From: a virus
Reading direction: 5' to 3' (one strand)
Virus record (IMG/VR): IMGVR_UViG_3300032308_000424
Coordinates: 1-48,736 of that record
DNA length: 48,736 nt
Of the stretch, positions 28,538 through 39,396 are shown piece by piece. Each line of letters begins with the position of its first letter. Positions within the stretch are counted from its first letter, which is position 1. The notes beneath the pieces were generated by a model. The model searched no databases and was not told where the DNA came from. It was given only the letters and a program-made list of their open reading frames with translations. The translations under genes were made by a program, and so were the position numbers.

Positions 28538-31500
28538 CTTTCTCAAACTTATCCGCCACATCCTGACGGGCCTCGTCAATCTTATCAAGCCTCGCACGTT
28601 TCTCAGCAGATGACATTCTCTCCGTATTGTTGATGCGATCAGCATCAGCGCGTAGCTTGCTCATGACGTTCTGGTAGTTGCGTGCAAGCGAAGCAGAGGC
28701 AATCAGCGCTCGGTTGTTTTCCAAGAAGTCCCTGGCTCCCTGCGCTTGACCCTTCTTGCGAAGATCATCAAACGTAGCCTTTGCTTGCATTGACTCTTCT
28801 GCCAAGCGGTACATCACATCGGTGTCAGCACCCCCGTACTTTTTCTGGAACGAGCTACCGATGAACGGCAGGTCTGTAACACGCTTTTCAGCGGCTTCGC
28901 CACGAGATTCTTTACGGAACAAGCCGTTGGCCGCGCCCATGACAATCAGAGGCAACTGACCGAAGTAACCTGTGGCGATGTGTTCAATCTGCACAGGCGA
29001 CAGGATCGGGACTGCCTTGCTCAAAGCTTTGGCGGCTTCTGTTGTTGTCTCAGAGAAACGTTGCTCTGGCGTCAATTTCTGCATGCGAACAGACTCAATA
29101 GACGCGTCGTTGAAGAAGCTCTTGTTAGTCCACACCTCAAACGCCGGCTTGACAATCTGGGGCATGAACTTGGATGAGTAGCCCGGCACAGACTGCAAGA
29201 ACATATCGCGCAGTGCTTGGAACTGCTGGACGCCATCGGTTTCTGCTTTCATAGCGTCAACTGCGGCTACAGCCATCGAGAAGAACCAACCAGCCTCGTA
29301 AGGAATTGGCAGTTTCAGCGGCTCGTCAACGCCCGGCAAATGCAAGAAGAAGTTGCTGTACTTGTCCCGTGGCTTGGCGTTACGGAAATACTCGTCATCG
29401 TCCATCGCCATGGCGTAGACAACACCGGTGGCCACCAACAACAGGGCGTTGTTGAAGAACTTCTGCTTGATCTTCTGTTGCTCTTCAAACGGCATCTGGC
29501 CTGTGGCTGCCTTGTACAGCACGTTCAGACCTTGAATCTGCGCGTTAAAGAACGGGATCAAGCGGCTGGCGTACTGCACTGTGGGGGACAGACCGCGCTT
29601 GTAGAAGTTCATTGACTCACGAACAGCCATATCTGCTTCAACTTCAGACAGCCCTTGACGACGTGCATTCTCATACACCAACGCACGGGTGGCAGCATCA
29701 GCACGCATTGCGTACCGATCTGTTGCGGCAAACACTTTGTCGATGATGCCTTGGTCTTTACCGCTTGCCAACTGCAAAGCCATCTTAGCGATGTCGTCTG
29801 GGTCACCAGTAAAGATACCGCTCTGGATTAGACCCTTCTTAAGCATCTCCTCGTTGATGGCGCTCTTGCCGCGGCTAGAAGCAATAAACTCTCTGCCAGC
29901 TTTAACTACGGCTGTCAGGGGGTTGTAGTCCAGACCACCCGTAAACGATGCGGCCATTGGGTCCCGAATCAATTGACGAGCCAAATAGATTGGCATACGT
30001 GTCACGCCAGAGCGCAAGATGTCAGCGGCGTATCCGCCTGCTTTTAAGAACGCGGGCAACGTCAGGTGAGCGCCTTCCAAGCTCTTGACAATCAGTTCGG
30101 CAGGGATGCCGCCCATGAGCGTGTCGCCTGTCTTCACACGCAACCAACGCTCGCCCGTGTCTTTTGGCTTGCTTGGATCCGGCTCTTGGTAGAAACGAAT
30201 AACGTCTGGAGACGCTGGGCCTGTACCAATGTGGATAGGCATGGCGTTGGTTGGCTTGCCGTCCTTGCCTACTGGCCCTTTACCTGCACCAATTGCTTGG
30301 AACGCGTACGCTATGTTCTTGGTAGCCAAGTTGGTCAGCGCCTTGTCCGTAAGGAGCAGGGTGTTGCGTTGCAACGTCTCGGTGATTGGCAAGATACGGG
30401 TTTCACCGCCCTTGAGCGCGTCCAAGTATGGCTGACGACGCACGTCGCCAATGGTCACAGTCACTTCATCGCTAAACACCAACTGCGCCATGCCGTTCTC
30501 GTTGACACGGTAGAACGGTACGTAATCGCCTTCTTTCAAAAGCCTGTCGGCTTCCTTCTTGGTAATAGCGCCAGTTGAGGCCAAGAACTTAATCTGGCCT
30601 TCGTTGTAGGCGTTGTATGCGGCGCGGGTATTCTCCAGCGCAGCTTTTAGTTTAGGGTCAGCATTGGCTGCGGCAAGCGCGGCTTTCAACTTTTCTTCTG
30701 TAACACCCAGAGCACCGATGTCCAACTTAGATACGCCTTTGTTAAGCGCACGTTGGGCGATCATGTACGTTGTGGCGATGTTGGCTTTGGCTTCTGCGTC
30801 GCCCATAGGGATGTCGGCAATGGACTGGAACACAGCAAGCCCGCTGTTTTTGTCCGTAGACCGAACGCCGTAGAAGCCTTTCTCATCGGTGTACAACTCC
30901 ATCGGCCCTTTCTGGAGCGTGGCGTTTACCATGGCCATCTTCTGGTCAGCCATAACAACGTGGGACATAGCTTGCGTGAACAGCTTGTCGTCGCCAATCT
31001 CTTTAGCGCCAGCCTTCAAAGCTTCGCGCAGACCAGCACGCATGTCGATCAACTCCATCTCAGTCTGCAAGAACGGATTGGTGCCCAGCTTCTCTTTCCA
31101 AGTTTTCTTTTTGGCCATGATGTCTTTGGCCAAGTCAACCAGCGCGTTGTCTTCACCATACTGCGCAGCCCGTGCGTAACGTGGCGTCTCTTCTGGCTCA
31201 GTCAACTGCAGTACTGGCGGCTTGTCAGCTATGCGCTTGGGGGCATCAACTGTTCCAATCTTGTCTTTACTATCAACAAGCACTCTTGTTGAATCTTCTT
31301 TTGCAATATCAAAAGCTTTATTTATTTTTTTGGCCATTCTAAAAATATTTGCATCTGGCCCGGTTTGTTCAGTCTCCATGTACTCTAGGATGCCATCTTC
31401 TAGCCAAGCACGCAGGCTTGTGGACTCAAACGCTGTATCGTTGGCGTACTCGATACCCGCTTCTCCAAAAGCTTCTAACGCAGCCTTGCGCATTTTTACT

Positions 31501-34500
31501 GCCATTGGGTCGTCAGAAGTAAACTCAATGCTACTGAAAGTGTGCTTATCGTTTAAAGCACGGAAAAATCTACGTAGTTGGTACGCATTGTTATCAGCAA
31601 CATCTTGCAAAAGCTGTTGTGCACTAGGCACAGGCGCATAAACAGCGTCTGGCAGCATCAGGTCCAGCGCGGCTGTGCCGTTATTGACTTCAATGTTGTC
31701 AATGATGGTTGCGTTTTTAACAATACCGCGCAGTCTTGTAGACTCCAGTCCTTTGTAAAAACCCATTTGCGACACGGCTACAGTGCCGATAACTGAGTTG
31801 TCTGCTAAACGCAATACCTGAACATTCTTGTCACCGCTAAATTCAACAATGCCAAGCGTGTCTACTTGAGGCAAAGTTACTTCTGCATCTTCATCAAGGT
31901 GCACAGCGTTGATATGCTTTAAATTTGGAAGTTCGTACGTACCATCAACAAAATACAGCTTGCCTGCAGCAACAACGTCATCCAAAGAAACAGTTTTTCT
32001 GTCGCCTTTAAACACAAATACTGCACTACTGCCAATAGGCGCATCGTACCCAATATTAGGGCCAACCCATGCGCTCATGCCGGGGTAGTACCCATCTACC
32101 ATTGCTTTTTCTGTGGCGTCCATAAGAGCGTCACCAGTTGCTTTAATAAGCGCTTGTGTTGGATCAGGACGACGTACAAACATCTCGCCGTCTATAGAAC
32201 TAAAGTCCAGCAATATTTCTACTGTACTTTCGCTAACGCCGTCTGCGTCTATATACGGACCAAGTGTCATCAAGAATTCAGGATTTACTTCACCCTTTAA
32301 AACTTTGAGCAAAGACTGTTTACGTTCCAGTGTAGTGATGTAGGCCCGTGCACCATTAAAGTTAGTACTGGTTAAGAAGTCTTTGGCGATCTGTTCTTGT
32401 TCACCTGTAAGTCCTTGCGATGCTGTATTACCACGAACTTCGCCAATTGTGTTAGTTCCGTTCATACGAACAGCCACTTCTGGTGCGCCGTTCTTGTAAT
32501 AAATATAGAAGTCGCCACTTTCAATCTGCCCCCTAGCGGTTTGAACAGAAGCGCCAGTACACCATGATGTCCCCGCCGCGCCGGCATTTAGTTCGGCTGC
32601 AGCTTGGTCAATTGGTTTTACTTTGGAATAGACTTCGTCATAGTACTCTTTTAGGAATTCCGCAACTTCTTCAATAGTTTCTAACCGTGGCTGTCCTTCT
32701 ACTTCCAAACGTGCGTTCTCGTGTTCCAACAATGCGTGTTGCTCAATTGACAGCGACAGTACTTTGACGTTTTTATCTTCGTCTACAGACACCAGTTTTT
32801 GTGGCTTAGGTGTAGCAAATGACGGGATGTCAAAAGGGAACGCACTTGCGCGTTCTTCAGTAAGCATGCCGGGTTCAATACGACGCATTACAGCTTCGGA
32901 AGCCCTTCTACGCAAATTTTCAGCAAGTGACATTGGTTCCACGGCACGGGCTCGCCCACCTACAGGAACGGCAGGTACCATGTTGCGTGCCTGTTGTACC
33001 GTATCAGAAATTACATCGCCGTTTGTTTTGTAAGTTGTAATCCTAACTACTGGGCGTTTAGATAACTTGTGTTGGTCAAACTTTTGCCAACCGTTTTTGT
33101 TTGCATTCTTTTCTGCATTGCGGTCGGCAACTTCTTGCATACCTTCAAGGAACGCTTGTTTGAGGGGCAAGCCCTCGCGCAACTTACGAATGACTTCGCC
33201 TGCGTCTTTAGCACTTACAAATGCCAAGTGGTGCGTGTTGTCTTTGCCCATTTCGGCAAGTTTTAAACGCCCGTTCTTATCTGACAATACCGCGTATTTA
33301 GCTGCGGCTTTAGCCACCAGCGCTTGTTCCACGTACGTATACGCAGGCTCTTCTAAAAGTTCTCCAGCAAGTTGACGTAAATCTTTCTGCCTTTTTAAGA
33401 AAATTTCTTGGGCATAGTCACGCGCTAGCCGGCCATTGTTTTGTATTGCCAAGTTGATGTACGTTTGCGCATCAGCTTCTACATAGTGCACTGGGTTGTT
33501 TTCGTCGTACGGTTTTCCGTCAGACATAGTGACTTTTAAATTTTTTGCTAATTTGTCAGGCTCGGGCGTAGTAATGTAGTCGCTAGGAAAATCGTACATT
33601 TTCTCCAGCATCTCTTTACCGATGCGGTTGGCATCTTCCGCTGTGCGGTCTTTCTGCTTGATCTCAGGGCCAAACTGCTCGGCAAACTGCTTCATCGAGT
33701 TACTACCGGTATATAGCGCAGCAATGTCTTTCTGAGCCAGCTTGCGGGATACCGTCCGTTCAACGCCCTTGGTGCGCACACTAGAGGGCATCATCAACGC
33801 ATCAACAGACTGAAGCGCTGCACCGAACATAGTCTCTGGGCGCTCCACGCCCAACAAGCGCATGATGATGCTCTTGAAGCCAGCCCATGCGTCAGACAGA
33901 CGCCACTTCTTGCCTTGCAGTTGTTGCTGTAAGGTTCTGTTGGACATGACTTCAGCGGCAAACTCAGAGATACTGCCCTTGGCAGATGCGCTGGTAATCT
34001 TTGGGTCAGCCTTAATAGCGGCATACAACGCTTGCAGTTCGCGCTTAGCGACTGCCTGTTGCTTGGTCAGGCTGCCTTCGGGCATTTGCAACACGCGCTC
34101 GACTGCGGCGTGTGTGCCTTCGTGTAGCAAAATCTCTTGTGACAAACCGCCATTACGGCTCAGATTGATGCGGCGGCTGGTGGCCGAGCCCAACACAGGT
34201 TTACCGTCTTCATCTGTCACGCGGTCTTGGATGGATACACTAGTGTCGTCCAGCATGTTTGCCAGACGCTGTGCCACAGCACGATTGACCTGCGATGTAG
34301 CAGGGTCGTTGGCCATGTCGGTAAAGGCGGCACGTAAATCGTTGTTTTCCAACGCACGAATCTGTGCGGCTGTCAGGTCTGGACTGGTTGACTCAACGCC
34401 TCGGGCGTACTCTTCGCCTTCTCGTGGGCTATACACATCTTCCATAGCAGAAGTTTTGCGTGTATCTTCGCCGTACACATCTTCCTCACGCACTTTGCGT

Positions 34501-37500
34501 GGTCGGCCCCGAGGCTTAGGTTCAGGCGCCTCTACTTCTTCAGCTACTACTGTGGTATCTACGCGATACATCTTACGCATCTGCTCTGTCAACTCACGCT
34601 TGACAGCGGCCAACTCTTTACTAAAACTCTTAATCTCGTTTTCAAGGTCGGTCTTTTCTTGTTCGGTGGGGCGTACCAAGTTTTCTCTGACAGGCCTTGC
34701 GTCGATAGCTCTAAGACGCTCAAGTTCTTTTGTTGATTCGTCAAGCTTAGTTGTAAGTTCGGCTTCACGGCGCTCAAGGATGTACTGGAACTCCGCTTGG
34801 CGTTCGGCTTCGATTGCCGCTTCTTGTGCGGGGGTCAAATCTTTCTGGCCTGCACGAATCTTTTCTGCGTATGCGTTGGCATCAGCCACAGCTTGTTTAA
34901 CTGTTGGCGACTTAATTGTGCGTTGCTCAACCAACGGCTGCTTAACGGAGCCGACATTACGCTTAGATTCGTCTGTGCCCGTACGGAACTTGGCAGGAGC
35001 GCTGGTAGTCTGACGAGCGCCAGCCGACACACGGCCTTGCAAAGCAACAGCCAGCCTAGCTTTATCTTCTGTGCCAGTAGAAATCTCAGTGTTGACTTTA
35101 TCAATCTCGCCATTCAAGCGCTCGACTGTTTTAGTTTTGCCGTCTCTAATGGCGTTTTCACGCTGAGCAGTCAAATCCGCTAAGCGATCTGTGGCTTTTC
35201 CAAGTTCCTGCACTTGGTCGATGTACTGGTCAAGAGCGTCTTGCTCTTCAATACTGGCGCTGCGCACTTCTGGCTCTGCGCCAATTTTCTCTCTAAGCGG
35301 CACGTTGCGTGCACGCATAAAGTTGATTGCGTCTTCAAGCGTTTCTTTGCGTACAGACAGATTGCTTTGCAAACGAATTGCAGACATCATGCCTTTGAAA
35401 GCCATGGCGTGGCCAGACGCCCTAAGTTTTGGTGTAAGCGGTAGAACTGTTTCTACGTTGCCTGCGTACTCTTTAGACTTTTGTTTGGCAGCTAATACTG
35501 ACTTTTCAGTTTCTCTAAGTTGTTCATCAATACGGCCAAGCTCAAGCACCAAGGATATCAGGGGCTTGTTGTACAGATCGTTTTTGTATTTAACTTCGCT
35601 TGCCGCATCCGCAGTCAGCCCACGCTCACGGGCATCGCGTTCAGCGGCAGACAAGGCACGCACTCGCACGCCTTCGGGAAAACCAGACAACGCCATATTC
35701 AAACGACGGGCACGCTCGTCAGAAATTTGTCTTTCCACTTGCTGTAATGCGCCAGCTTTAGCGCCTTGCGTTGCTTGCGCTTTGTCTGCGGCAGCCTGAC
35801 GCTCTTTGGTTTCCACTTCGCCAACTTCGGCTTGCGCAGTGCGAATAACTTCTTGTAAACGTTTAATCTCGTCTTGTGCAGCCGCATTTGATTTAGCCAG
35901 CGGGTCTACAGTAGCCTTAAGTTCAGCCAGACGCTGTTCTCCCACCAACACTTTCATTTGCGTGCGCATTAGGTCAAGCGCAGCTTTAGCTTGAACGTAT
36001 TCAGCTTTGGCTTCTTGATGCAGGGCAATCAAATCATCCAACTCTTTTAATACTTCAACCTCTGCTTGACCGCCCCTAGCACGCACACCCGCTTTACTAG
36101 CTTCCTGCACTACACGTTCTTTAGCCTGCTCGTAGCTCTTAATACGAGCATCTAGATCGCTGACATTTAACTTTGTGTTGTTAATTTTTAACGCAAGATT
36201 TTCAGTGTTTGTTTGGAACGCCGCTACTTCTTGGTTTTCTTTCAAGAACTTAGTCCAGTTCTTGATCTTGCTCATACGTGCAGTTGTTGCCTTGCTATCT
36301 TGTAGCATCTGCTTCAAGCGCGGTAAAGCTTTACCTAAAAACGCCCGTACAGGCGCTAAATCTTTTTTGGGTTTTTGTATGTCCTGTCTTAGCTTACGGA
36401 CATACGGACTGTTCATGTAGTTTGTGTAACCTTCAACGTCAGGTCTTGCACCAATATCTAAGCTGGGGCCAGCTTCAATACCACGACGCTCGGCTTTCTG
36501 TACACGGCTACGTTCATCGGCTGCGCCAAACAAAGGCAACTGCCCTGCTTGTTCATCGCGTACAGTTTCAGACAGACGAACCAAAGGCTCCAACTCACGC
36601 TGTAAAGACAGCGGCACGGCTTGAGCGCTCTTGCCACGGATAGTGCCAGACACCAGCTCTTGTTTACCTGTGACTGGGTCAGTGCGGTACACAGGGGGGT
36701 TGATATCCTGACCACGTTTTTCTACTACCGCTCTTCCGGGCACACCTTGTGTGCGCACGGCTTCTTCTGGTTGCATAACAAAACCGGGCAATTTGCCGGG
36801 CTTGCCGGTGCGCTCCAGACGCTCACGCTGAGCATACATTTGTGCTTGCGATACAGATTGCGCTTGTCCGGGAATAGCGCTGCGTATGCCTTCTTCTTTT
36901 TTAAATGCTTCTGTTGGCGTTGTAGCGCTGACCTGTGCCTGTGTTTGTTTTGTTGGCGGGAAGGTCTGCAGGTTTACAGGACGCCCCGCACCCTTGCGTG
37001 GGATACCTTCTTCACCGCTCTCAATTTTGGCCAGTTGCTGGTCAAGTAGTGTGAGGAAGCCTTGCGACTCCGACACATTCTGCCGCACGCCTTGGTTGGT
37101 GGCTCCTGACGTTGCTTGCTTCAACGTCATGTCAACTTGAGGAATTACTTGTTCAGCACGGCGCAAAAATGTTTCAGCTTCAGGAGCCAAATCAAACACA
37201 GTTAAAGCGCGGTTAATACGGCCTGTAAGATTCTCTGCCGTAATAGGAGCACCCGTGTTCTCGGAACGTGGGTGCAGTTTAAACTCTTTGCCTTCTCCGC
37301 GTGTCAGTACTCTCTGTGCTTCTTCTGCCGGCACTACTGCTTCTGCAGTAGGCAAGGGGCCTTGCCCCAATGGTATGCCTTGCAAACGCTGTTGCAGTTG
37401 CGCAAACGCAGGAGACGCTGAAGGGGGCGCGGCTTCGCCCTTAAACATTTCCAAGTTCTGAGTCAGTGGAGAGGGTGCATTTCTAATCCGCTGTAATGCC

Positions 37501-39326
37501 TGCATCTCAGGCACCATACGCATACGACGCGCGGCTTCTTCCGCAGCTGCTGCATCAGCCGCACGGCTAGCTTCTAATGCAGCTTGCTCTTCTTCCTCAA
37601 CTACATTAAGACGTTGTAAATTTGGTTGCCCAATCTGTGCGGCTCTGGCAGCGTTTACATCTGCCAACTTTAATTCCAAAGAGTCGTACACAAGCTCTTC
37701 TGCTTTTTTCTGATCCCGCGCTTGTTTTTCTTGGTTCTTTTGGGGCTCAACTAAAAGCGGTAGAGGCGTACGTGTTTTTACCAATTGCGACGCCATGTAG
37801 GGGTCGGCCATCAAGTAGTCTACGTAGACATTGAAATCTTGCGCTGGCCCTTTTTGCATGGCCATAGCCACTTGCTCAGGCACTTGCTGTTTAGCTAAGT
37901 TAATCTGGTCTTGTGCGTACTGCGTTGTAATTGCAGGCGCTGGCGGCACAGACGCAAAAGGATCTTCAATGCCCACATCTTGGGGCTTAATTTTTTGTTT
38001 GCCAGAAACTTGTTTCTGCTGTTCGGCTTGATACAGCGCATACTCTTCTGGAGACATGCCCGCTACGCGTTGCTCTTCTTTGGCCGCGTCAATACGTCCA
38101 GCCCTGTTAAGCTCATTCCACTCTTTAATAAGCGCCTTGGTCTCGGGATCGTTGCGTAATGCTTTCTTGGCTTTTTTTGCTTCGTTCTTGGCAGTTTCGG
38201 CGGCGATGTCGCCTTCTTCATACGTAACTTTGCTGGCAGCATCCAGCTCTTTGATCTGTGCTTTAACAGCTTCTAGACGGCTGTCAACATCAAGGGCGTA
38301 AGCGGGGCTACTTTTTCTGGCTTCTTCTTCAGCAAGAGCCGCTTGTTTTTCAGCTTGTTGCTGTTGCAGTTGTTCCGTGCGGCGTTGCTGCTCCTCAGTT
38401 CTTTCTGCTTGAGCCGCTTGTCGCTTAGCTCCCCCACGTTCAAACGCACGACCTACAGGCGCAATTGCGCCACCCAGCACAGCGCCACCAATAAAGCTTT
38501 CTACGTATTCTTTACGGGCGTCTTCGTCTGTAATATTTAATCCTGCTTGTAAGCGCTCAAGCAACTGTTGCGTGGCTTCTGTCACGCCCTCGCGTCCCAT
38601 GGCCATACCCGTCTTAGCGGTGTAGTCTCCAATTGTTCGGGTCAGTGTTTGAGACGCAATAGCTTTGGCTTGCTCGGTTGTTAGCTTAGAGCCTACGGAG
38701 CTGAACAGCTTACCCACACCGGGCAACAACGCCATGGCGGCGGTGTCAAGCAGGGCTTGCGGAACCGCAGTAGCTGCGGCTTTACCTAAACTGGCTTCTT
38801 CCAATGACTTGCCAGTCTCCATCTGACGGGCAAGGTTAGAGCCTGTAAACTGTCCAGCAGACAAAACACCTGCGCCAGCCAAACCCAAACCTGCGGCTAC
38901 AGGAGCGGCTACAGGAGCGGCCAAAGCCGCAAGACCCGCGGCGGCTGGAGCCGCCATATACGGTAAAGAACCGCCAAGGGTCTCTTTAAATTTCTGGAAA
39001 GGCGCTTCAGTCCAGCCCTCTTCTGTAGGCGTGAAACGTGCGGCAGCTTTTTGTTGTTGTTGTTTTTGGTAGTCTTCTGCTTCGGTTACACCCATCAGCC
39101 CTAACTTAGCGGCAGTGAGTGCTGACTCGCCTTTTAGTCGTTCAAAACCTGCTGCGGCTGCGGCTTTAAATCCTGTGGTGTCTTGCTTGGCTTTACTCTC
39201 TTCAGCGGGTGACAAACCAAAAGCTTCGGGGTACATGCGCTGTGCACGATCCCACGTTTGTGCGGGTGTTTCGCCCTCACGAATTGCTACTGTTGTACCG
39301 TCTGGAAGAGGAAGAACTTTTGCCAT
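28503..39326 (-). CDS. Giant polyvalent virion protein (3607 residues)
   Basis: A single open frame of 3607 codons. Residues 121-160 are a long Ala/Gly/Pro-rich hydrophobic stretch, and residues about 300-1850 are mostly charged coiled coil with many Glu/Ala/Lys/Gln repeats. A metallopeptidase-like HEGTH motif (ILLHEGTHAAVERVL) is at 1735-1739. Residues about 1890-2695 are a module of lower GC with a SWCTG motif (W2255, C2256) followed by GDFYIYYKNGAPEVAVRMNG. The C-terminal 500 residues, with LARQLIRDPMAASFTG and NNALLLVATGVVYAMAM, resemble the LPD38-type domain of large polyvalent phage proteins. Such proteins are thought to be carried in the virion and injected with DNA. No canonical ribosome binding site is clear, and a terminator lies just upstream. 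Confidence 0.85.
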   Translation of the reverse strand: MAKVLPLPDGTTVAIREGETPAQTWDRAQRMYPEAFGLSPAEESKAKQDTTGFKAAAAAGFERLKGESALTAAKLGLMGVTEAEDYQKQQQQKAAARFTPTEEGWTEAPFQKFKETLGGSLPYMAAPAAAGLAALAAPVAAPVAAGLGLAGAGVLSAGQFTGSNLARQMETGKSLEEASLGKAAATAVPQALLDTAAMALLPGVGKLFSSVGSKLTTEQAKAIASQTLTRTIGDYTAKTGMAMGREGVTEATQQLLERLQAGLNITDEDARKEYVESFIGGAVLGGAIAPVGRAFERGGAKRQAAQAERTEEQQRRTEQLQQQQAEKQAALAEEEARKSSPAYALDVDSRLEAVKAQIKELDAASKVTYEEGDIAAETAKNEAKKAKKALRNDPETKALIKEWNELNRAGRIDAAKEEQRVAGMSPEEYALYQAEQQKQVSGKQKIKPQDVGIEDPFASVPPAPAITTQYAQDQINLAKQQVPEQVAMAMQKGPAQDFNVYVDYLMADPYMASQLVKTRTPLPLLVEPQKNQEKQARDQKKAEELVYDSLELKLADVNAARAAQIGQPNLQRLNVVEEEEQAALEASRAADAAAAEEAARRMRMVPEMQALQRIRNAPSPLTQNLEMFKGEAAPPSASPAFAQLQQRLQGIPLGQGPLPTAEAVVPAEEAQRVLTRGEGKEFKLHPRSENTGAPITAENLTGRINRALTVFDLAPEAETFLRRAEQVIPQVDMTLKQATSGATNQGVRQNVSESQGFLTLLDQQLAKIESGEEGIPRKGAGRPVNLQTFPPTKQTQAQVSATTPTEAFKKEEGIRSAIPGQAQSVSQAQMYAQRERLERTGKPGKLPGFVMQPEEAVRTQGVPGRAVVEKRGQDINPPVYRTDPVTGKQELVSGTIRGKSAQAVPLSLQRELEPLVRLSETVRDEQAGQLPLFGAADERSRVQKAERRGIEAGPSLDIGARPDVEGYTNYMNSPYVRKLRQDIQKPKKDLAPVRAFLGKALPRLKQMLQDSKATTARMSKIKNWTKFLKENQEVAAFQTNTENLALKINNTKLNVSDLDARIKSYEQAKERVVQEASKAGVRARGGQAEVEVLKELDDLIALHQEAKAEYVQAKAALDLMRTQMKVLVGEQRLAELKATVDPLAKSNAAAQDEIKRLQEVIRTAQAEVGEVETKERQAAADKAQATQGAKAGALQQVERQISDERARRLNMALSGFPEGVRVRALSAAERDARERGLTADAASEVKYKNDLYNKPLISLVLELGRIDEQLRETEKSVLAAKQKSKEYAGNVETVLPLTPKLRASGHAMAFKGMMSAIRLQSNLSVRKETLEDAINFMRARNVPLREKIGAEPEVRSASIEEQDALDQYIDQVQELGKATDRLADLTAQRENAIRDGKTKTVERLNGEIDKVNTEISTGTEDKARLAVALQGRVSAGARQTTSAPAKFRTGTDESKRNVGSVKQPLVEQRTIKSPTVKQAVADANAYAEKIRAGQKDLTPAQEAAIEAERQAEFQYILERREAELTTKLDESTKELERLRAIDARPVRENLVRPTEQEKTDLENEIKSFSKELAAVKRELTEQMRKMYRVDTTVVAEEVEAPEPKPRGRPRKVREEDVYGEDTRKTSAMEDVYSPREGEEYARGVESTSPDLTAAQIRALENNDLRAAFTDMANDPATSQVNRAVAQRLANMLDDTSVSIQDRVTDEDGKPVLGSATSRRINLSRNGGLSQEILLHEGTHAAVERVLQMPEGSLTKQQAVAKRELQALYAAIKADPKITSASAKGSISEFAAEVMSNRTLQQQLQGKKWRLSDAWAGFKSIIMRLLGVERPETMFGAALQSVDALMMPSSVRTKGVERTVSRKLAQKDIAALYTGSNSMKQFAEQFGPEIKQKDRTAEDANRIGKEMLEKMYDFPSDYITTPEPDKLAKNLKVTMSDGKPYDENNPVHYVEADAQTYINLAIQNNGRLARDYAQEIFLKRQKDLRQLAGELLEEPAYTYVEQALVAKAAAKYAVLSDKNGRLKLAEMGKDNTHHLAFVSAKDAGEVIRKLREGLPLKQAFLEGMQEVADRNAEKNANKNGWQKFDQHKLSKRPVVRITTYKTNGDVISDTVQQARNMVPAVPVGGRARAVEPMSLAENLRRRASEAVMRRIEPGMLTEERASAFPFDIPSFATPKPQKLVSVDEDKNVKVLSLSIEQHALLEHENARLEVEGQPRLETIEEVAEFLKEYYDEVYSKVKPIDQAAAELNAGAAGTSWCTGASVQTARGQIESGDFYIYYKNGAPEVAVRMNGTNTIGEVRGNTASQGLTGEQEQIAKDFLTSTNFNGARAYITTLERKQSLLKVLKGEVNPEFLMTLGPYIDADGVSESTVEILLDFSSIDGEMFVRRPDPTQALIKATGDALMDATEKAMVDGYYPGMSAWVGPNIGYDAPIGSSAVFVFKGDRKTVSLDDVVAAGKLYFVDGTYELPNLKHINAVHLDEDAEVTLPQVDTLGIVEFSGDKNVQVLRLADNSVIGTVAVSQMGFYKGLESTRLRGIVKNATIIDNIEVNNGTAALDLMLPDAVYAPVPSAQQLLQDVADNNAYQLRRFFRALNDKHTFSSIEFTSDDPMAVKMRKAALEAFGEAGIEYANDTAFESTSLRAWLEDGILEYMETEQTGPDANIFRMAKKINKAFDIAKEDSTRVLVDSKDKIGTVDAPKRIADKPPVLQLTEPEETPRYARAAQYGEDNALVDLAKDIMAKKKTWKEKLGTNPFLQTEMELIDMRAGLREALKAGAKEIGDDKLFTQAMSHVVMADQKMAMVNATLQKGPMELYTDEKGFYGVRSTDKNSGLAVFQSIADIPMGDAEAKANIATTYMIAQRALNKGVSKLDIGALGVTEEKLKAALAAANADPKLKAALENTRAAYNAYNEGQIKFLASTGAITKKEADRLLKEGDYVPFYRVNENGMAQLVFSDEVTVTIGDVRRQPYLDALKGGETRILPITETLQRNTLLLTDKALTNLATKNIAYAFQAIGAGKGPVGKDGKPTNAMPIHIGTGPASPDVIRFYQEPDPSKPKDTGERWLRVKTGDTLMGGIPAELIVKSLEGAHLTLPAFLKAGGYAADILRSGVTRMPIYLARQLIRDPMAASFTGGLDYNPLTAVVKAGREFIASSRGKSAINEEMLKKGLIQSGIFTGDPDDIAKMALQLASGKDQGIIDKVFAATDRYAMRADAATRALVYENARRQGLSEVEADMAVRESMNFYKRGLSPTVQYASRLIPFFNAQIQGLNVLYKAATGQMPFEEQQKIKQKFFNNALLLVATGVVYAMAMDDDEYFRNAKPRDKYSNFFLHLPGVDEPLKLPIPYEAGWFFSMAVAAVDAMKAETDGVQQFQALRDMFLQSVPGYSSKFMPQIVKPAFEVWTNKSFFNDASIESVRMQKLTPEQRFSETTTEAAKALSKAVPILSPVQIEHIATGYFGQLPLIVMGAANGLFRKESRGEAAEKRVTDLPFIGSSFQKKYGGADTDVMYRLAEESMQAKATFDDLRKKGQAQGARDFLENNRALIASASLARNYQNVMSKLRADADRINNTERMSSAEKRARLDKIDEARQDVADKFEKAMKRIRDGGKT

Positions 39327-39351
39327 GTTTGCACCAAATTGTTCGGCTTAG

Positions 39352-39381
39352 AAAAACAAGGGCAGCGCCGTACCGCCCTTG
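39352..39381 (-). terminator. Rho-independent terminator before the giant gene
   Basis: Read leftward, CAAGGGC pairs with GCCCTTG across an 11-nt loop, followed by TTTTTC. It is in the 70-nt gap between the 628-residue virion gene and the giant gene, so it could lower expression of the giant protein relative to the upstream late genes. Confidence 0.65.
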
Positions 39382-39396
39382 CCAAAGATTATGCCA

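Noticed and set aside
33862-35013. A 383-codon plus-strand frame opposite the giant gene
   Set aside because: It is Ser/Arg/Cys-rich low-quality protein antisense to an uninterrupted coding frame and lacks a ribosome binding site.
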